DNA of 64,000 bases from assembly GCA_027485995.1 (NCBI GenBank), contig JAIXPW010000258.1, forward strand, positions 1 to 64,000, in the 5' to 3' direction. Below, in pieces: positions 60,361 through 64,000 of the stretch. A program made the position numbers and the translations under genes. Numbering within the stretch: position 1 is the stretch's first letter; each line of letters opens with the position of its first letter. Source of the stretch: Verrucomicrobiaceae bacterium (lineage in GTDB: Bacteria; Verrucomicrobiota; Verrucomicrobiia; Verrucomicrobiales; Akkermansiaceae). The notes below the pieces were generated by a model. That model was given only the letters and a program-made list of their open reading frames with translations. It searched no databases and was not told the origin of the DNA.

Positions 60361-60851
60361 CAGACCATCAGGATTTCCCCGCCCCGCAGCGACCGAAACT
60401 CTGGCTCCTCCGCACGCGGAGGTTCTGGTTTGGGTTTGGATGGCTTGCCTTCTTGATTGCTCTATGGCTTGGATCAGGAGATTGTCAGGCCAGCCTATCC
60501 GTGGAGCTCTCATCAGTTAAGGGAGTGGAAGTTTACAAGAATGTTTTCGGGCTGTTTGTTGAGAACGGAACTTTTGGAATCGAAAGAACATTTGGAACCT
60601 TATATCTTTTCATTGATAAATTGTTTCAATTCGGCCCATGGGGATGGTCCTTCCACCAATCCGACGACGAAATCAACCTTTTGCCGAAGCTCTATTCAAA
60701 GGAGTTCATTGGCTACGGGCAAGCGGGTTTCTACGACTGGAGAATCACCCTCCCCCTCTGGCTCCCCGTCCTCCTCTGGCTGATCATCTGGCCGCTTTGG
60801 ATCCGCCGCCTCACCCGCAAGGAGGCCGCCCATTTCGCGAAGCTCCAATGA
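60327..60851 (+). CDS. two-helix membrane protein whose start lies in a 7-bp array
   Basis: A 174-residue protein. The first 12 residues (MTNEEIRMTNSS) are encoded by the repeat array, so the true start may be at 60327 or 60348. Helix one (about 33-49) precedes an outward domain, and helix two (about 142-158, LPLWLPVLLWLIIWPLW) is near the C-terminus, which is basic. Lower GC in the middle. Function unknown. A truncated copy of part of its N-terminal region follows at 60892. Confidence 0.65.
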   Translation: MTNEEIRMTNSSDHQDFPAPQRPKLWLLRTRRFWFGFGWLAFLIALWLGSGDCQASLSVELSSVKGVEVYKNVFGLFVENGTFGIERTFGTLYLFIDKLFQFGPWGWSFHQSDDEINLLPKLYSKEFIGYGQAGFYDWRITLPLWLPVLLWLIIWPLWIRRLTRKEAAHFAKLQ

Positions 60852-60891
60852 CCTCCTTGGTGGGCGATGGTCGTTGATAGATACGTCATCC

Positions 60892-60951
60892 ATGGATGAC
60901 CAGCAGTGCCCGAGGCTCTGGCTGCTCGGCACGCGGAGATTGTGGAGTGGC
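60892..60951 (+). pseudogene. truncated duplicate of the preceding gene's N-terminal region
   Basis: The frame from the ATG at 60892 encodes CPRLWLLGTRRLWSG (in part), matching RPKLWLLRTRRFWFG near residues 22-36 of the previous protein. After that the similarity is lost and the frame stops at 61041. The start overlaps a perfect 16-bp palindrome at 60885-60900 (GTCATCCATGGATGAC). Confidence 0.7.
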
Positions 60952-60990
60952 CTTCAGTTGACGATGGATGAGGCTTCTGGAAACGCAGAA

Positions 60991-61012
60991 GAGCCGGAGT
61001 TTCCCCCGGCTC
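60991..61012 (-). terminator. possible terminator hairpin after the DUF6600 gene
   Basis: A 7-bp stem GAGCCGG / CCGGCTC with an 8-base loop lies 42 bp beyond the stop at 61054. There is no clear T-run after it on the minus strand, so termination would be weak or need Rho. Confidence 0.45.
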
Positions 61013-61053
61013 CTGGCATGATCGCGGTTGGGCGAAGTTGATTCAGCGGCCCC

Positions 61054-64000
61054 TCAGTTTTTTTGGAACTGCTGCTGTTGTTGCTGCTGCCGCTGCAACT
61101 GCTGCTGGCGGGCTTCCTCCATGGCCCGGGCGCGCTCGGCGGCCTGTTGCTGGGCCTGTTCCTGCATCCGGCGCTGTTGTTCCTGCGCCTGCTCGATGGC
61201 CTGTTGACGGGCCTGCTCCATCTGCTGGGCGCGCTCCTGCATCTGGCGCTGCTGCTCCTGCTGCTGCTGGCGGGCGCGTTCCTGCATCTGCTGCTGTTGC
61301 TCCTGCATTTGGCGGGCACGTTCCCTCATCGCCTCCTGTTGCTGCTCCTGGGCCTGGCGGGCGCGCTCCTGCATCTGCTGTTGCTGCTCCTGCGCTTGAC
61401 GGGCGCGTTCCTGCATCTGGCGCTGCTGTTCCGCCTGGGCCTGACGGACAGCCTCGGCCTGACGTGCCGCCTCGGCCTGGCGTGCCTGATCCGCCATCTG
61501 CGCCTGTTGCTTGGCGGCTTCAACCTGCTTCTGCCGCTCCTCCTGGGCCTGACGCAGTTTCTCCTGCTGCTCCTGAAGCGCCTGCTGCATCTGGGCGGCG
61601 CGATCCTGCTGGGACTTCTGGATCTCCTGGTTGCGGCGATCGGCATCCTCCTTCATTTTCGCGAGGGCTTCCTGGGCTTTCTGCTGTTGCTCCTGCATCG
61701 CATTGCCGCCCTGTCCCGCTGCCGCGGCCTGCTGCTCACGGGCGAGACGAATTCGCTCGGCAGCATCTGCACGGGCTTTTTCCTGCTGCTCAAGAAGCAT
61801 CTTCTGCTGCTCGGCCGCAGCAGTCCTGGCCTTTTCCTGTTGTTCGAGCAGGGCCTTCTGACGCTCGGTAGCAGCGGCCTTGGCCTGTTCCTGCTGCTCA
61901 CGAAGCCGATCCGCCATCGTCGGGGCCTGCGTGGCCGGAGGTTGATTGGCTGGTGGTTGGTTGGCTGGTGGTTGTGTGCCCGGAGGCTGTTGGCTGGGCT
62001 TTCCTGCCAGGCGGTCGACGAGTTCCTGACGAGCCCTTTCCGCATCGGCCTTCGCCTTTTCCTGCTGTTCGAGCAGGGCCTTCTGATTCTCGGCGGCAGC
62101 GGCCTGGGCCTTTTCCTGTTGTTCACGAATCCGATCCGCCATCGTCGGTCCGGGCGTGCCGGGAGGCTGCGTGACCGAAGGCTGTTGGCCATTCTTTCCG
62201 GCAAGGCGGTCGGCGAGTTCCTGACGGTTCCTTTCGGCATCCGCCTTGGCCTTTTCCTGCTGCTCGAGCAGGGTCTTCTGATTTTCGGCGGCAGCGGCCT
62301 GGGCCTTCTCCTGTTGTTCACGAATCCGATCCGCCATCGTCGGCGCGGGCGTGCCGGGAGGCTGTGTGCCCGGAGGCTGCGTGCCAGGAGGCTGCTGGCC
62401 CGGAGGCTGCTGGCCGGTTTTGCCTGCGAGACGATCGGCAAGTTCCTGACGGTTCCTTTCGGCATCCGCCTTCGCCTTCTCCTGCTGTTCCTTGATCTCC
62501 TTCTGGCGTTGTTCGAGGGTCAGACGGTTCTTTTCCTGAGCATCGCGGACGGCAGCCATCTGGGCCTCCTGCGCGGCACGGAGCTGCGCGAACGCGGCCT
62601 GCTGACGCTCCTTCATCTCGGCCTGTCGCTCGGCAAAGACGCTCTGGGCCTTCTTGATCGCCTCCTGTCGGTTCTGTTCAAGAACGGCCAGCCTCTGCTG
62701 CTGGAGCGCCTGCTGGCCGCCGAGCTTCTCGACGGCGGCGGCGGCGATCGCCTGCTGTTCCGCCTGAAAGGCCTTGAAGCGATCGCGCACGTCGGCCTGG
62801 AGACCGCCCTCGCCACGTTCGATCTGGACGTCCCGCCAGGTATCGCGGACGGAGGGAGGACGCAGCGCGTGGTTCCACGAGGCATTGACGGTCGGGGCGA
62901 AGCAGTTGAGCTGGTTGCCCACGATGGACGGACGGACCGCCGGGCGGCCAACTTCGAAGCGGTTCACATTGAGCTGATAGAACGGCATCGGTTGACCAAG
63001 GCGGTTGTTGATGTCGCGATAGCTCAATCCACCGCAGTTGAACTGGTTGTTCTGGAAGGTGATGTTGGTGACATTCCGGGTCTGGCCGCAGAACTCGCGG
63101 TTGCGGTTGAAAGGGAGGCAATGGTTGCGGATCGGACCGCCGAAGTTGTTGATCGAAACGAAGTTGAACGAGGAAGCTCCGATGCCGAGTTCGACCTCGA
63201 CGCTGCTGCCCCAGCCACGACCGGGGTGGCCCATGCTTTCCGGAGGGAGAGGAGCCCAGCCGATGTGGCTGTCACCGGAGCGCCAGCAAACCCAGGAGGG
63301 TGCCCATTCCTCGCCCGGAACCCAGACCCAGCCGCGACCGGCACAGAGGGCCCAGCGACCGTAGTGATAGGTGGCCCAGCCAAAGCGCTCGTCCGAGACC
63401 CAGGTCCAGCCACGGTTGCTGCAAGCCCAGCGGCCGCGGGTGTAGGGCCGCCATGAGTTGTCACGAACCACCACGGTGGGCTGCCAGACGTAACCATAAT
63501 CAGGCGTCTGGAACCAGGAGCCGTCGTTGGAAAGCTGGTCGTAGAAAACATTGTAGTCACTGACCGGGCGGGCATTCGGGATCTCCGGAGTTGGATCGAG
63601 TTCGGGAAGGGCCTCGCGACCGGCAATCTCCATTTCCCGTGCATTCAGCATCTTCTCGCGGCCCCCGAGACCGGACTCGCGTTCGGAGACCTCGCCTTCC
63701 CGTTTGGCCAGCGCCTCTTCGCGCTGCCGCAGCTTTTCGAGATCCGCCTCGGCGATTTCCTGATTGCGTCGCTCGAGCTCCGCCCGGGCGTCATCGATCT
63801 TCTGCCGTTCGAGGGCGATGGCGTCGCGTTCGGCATTGAGCTTCTGGAGTTCGAGCTCGGCGCGGAGGGCTGCCTCGCTTTCGCGTGCCTCGCGGACCTG
63901 TTTCTCAAGCTCGGCCTTGGCAGCGTCCGCCTGGGAGTTGGATTTGTTGCACCCGGTCGCGGCAAGCACGGCGAGAGTGGCGAACGAGAACAATCGGATC
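61054..64000 (-). CDS. Gln-rich DUF6600-domain lipoprotein (start beyond window)
   Basis: At least 979 residues; the frame is open to the window end, so the true start may lie beyond 64000 (a TTG at 63993 is the first candidate). A hydrophobic stretch LFSFATLAVLAATGC ends in a lipobox cysteine. A charged coiled coil follows (about 20-125), then a DUF6600-type domain (about 145-270) with WQPTVVVRDNSWRPYTRGRW, GWTWVSDERFGWATYHYGRW and GWVWVPGEEW. The C-terminal 550 residues are a Gln/Ala/Glu coiled coil with four 60-70-residue repeats that end in ADRLAGK or similar, joined by PPGTQ linkers. It is probably an envelope or surface-layer scaffold. Confidence 0.85.
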   Translation of the reverse strand, partial: IRLFSFATLAVLAATGCNKSNSQADAAKAELEKQVREARESEAALRAELELQKLNAERDAIALERQKIDDARAELERRNQEIAEADLEKLRQREEALAKREGEVSERESGLGGREKMLNAREMEIAGREALPELDPTPEIPNARPVSDYNVFYDQLSNDGSWFQTPDYGYVWQPTVVVRDNSWRPYTRGRWACSNRGWTWVSDERFGWATYHYGRWALCAGRGWVWVPGEEWAPSWVCWRSGDSHIGWAPLPPESMGHPGRGWGSSVEVELGIGASSFNFVSINNFGGPIRNHCLPFNRNREFCGQTRNVTNITFQNNQFNCGGLSYRDINNRLGQPMPFYQLNVNRFEVGRPAVRPSIVGNQLNCFAPTVNASWNHALRPPSVRDTWRDVQIERGEGGLQADVRDRFKAFQAEQQAIAAAAVEKLGGQQALQQQRLAVLEQNRQEAIKKAQSVFAERQAEMKERQQAAFAQLRAAQEAQMAAVRDAQEKNRLTLEQRQKEIKEQQEKAKADAERNRQELADRLAGKTGQQPPGQQPPGTQPPGTQPPGTPAPTMADRIREQQEKAQAAAAENQKTLLEQQEKAKADAERNRQELADRLAGKNGQQPSVTQPPGTPGPTMADRIREQQEKAQAAAAENQKALLEQQEKAKADAERARQELVDRLAGKPSQQPPGTQPPANQPPANQPPATQAPTMADRLREQQEQAKAAATERQKALLEQQEKARTAAAEQQKMLLEQQEKARADAAERIRLAREQQAAAAGQGGNAMQEQQQKAQEALAKMKEDADRRNQEIQKSQQDRAAQMQQALQEQQEKLRQAQEERQKQVEAAKQQAQMADQARQAEAARQAEAVRQAQAEQQRQMQERARQAQEQQQQMQERARQAQEQQQEAMRERARQMQEQQQQMQERARQQQQEQQRQMQERAQQMEQARQQAIEQAQEQQRRMQEQAQQQAAERARAMEEARQQQLQRQQQQQQQFQKN

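Noticed and set aside
61063..63456. 797-codon plus-strand frame rich in Leu, opposite the DUF6600 gene
   Set aside because: It is the antisense of CAG/GAG-rich repeat codons (CTG/CTC on the other strand), which suppresses stops. The minus-strand frame has a recognised domain and a lipobox.

Overview
The window is GC-rich (about 60-63 % by eye), densely coded bacterial chromosome. Gene content points to Verrucomicrobiota, most likely Verrucomicrobiales near Luteolibacter or Haloferula. This is inference from a LamG / sugar dehydrogenase / cytochrome giant protein, a DUF6600 protein, many secreted polysaccharide-active enzymes and a C30-carotenoid tail cluster; no rRNA or marker tree was available. 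I see no tRNA, rRNA, CRISPR array, prophage or replication origin. The only recognisable mobile element is the N-terminus of an IS4-type transposase at the left edge.

Layout. 0-1.7 kb: IS4 edge, nrdR and a partner of unknown function. 1.7-10.8 kb: leftward secreted enzymes, namely a pectinesterase, a two-domain acetylesterase and a 1,799-residue LamG / glucose-sorbosone dehydrogenase / c-type cytochrome protein. 11-17 kb: lipB, glnS, an M20 dipeptidase, a PuuD-type urate oxidase and small membrane proteins. 17-22 kb: alpha-amylase, translationally coupled to a sugar transporter, then a TetA-like MFS pump. 22-24 kb: lower-GC accessory genes. 24.8-29.3 kb: aldehyde dehydrogenase, crtP-like desaturase/oxidase, crtQ-like glycosyltransferase and crtO-like acyltransferase, the finishing steps of a staphyloxanthin-type C30 carotenoid. 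29-36.7 kb: A-type Fe-S carrier, Zn/Mn-type ABC transporter with a His-rich ATPase, phosphatase, GT32, P-loop kinase and a secreted protein. 36.7-40.3 kb: rplQ-rpoA, an AP2-like small protein and a photolyase. 40.3-48.3 kb: an active HtrA protease overlapping an inactive paralogue, a methyltransferase, a zinc-ribbon/TPM-like pair, and a clan GH-D glycosidase flanked by 100-bp direct repeats. 48.3-51 kb: type III PKS, FAD oxidoreductase and methyltransferase. 51-64 kb: Wzz-like protein, LolD-like ATPase, sigma / anti-sigma / PDZ operon, variant uvrA, CCA-adding-type enzyme, a siroheme-decarboxylase-like fusion and a Gln-rich DUF6600 lipoprotein.

The most unusual signal is in the non-coding DNA and in codon choice, not in one gene. 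(1) Gene junctions repeatedly carry arrays of 7-bp units, with different unit sequences at each site but the same period; one fills exactly the space between a stop and the next start codon. (2) A 10-bp-period inverted array follows the esterase gene. (3) Paired-hairpin elements recur in which the loops are conserved and the stems differ by compensatory changes. (4) The 7-mer CTGTTAG/CTAACAG occurs 16 times by hand count, almost always inside genes, where it forces the rare codons TTA, CTA or AGA.
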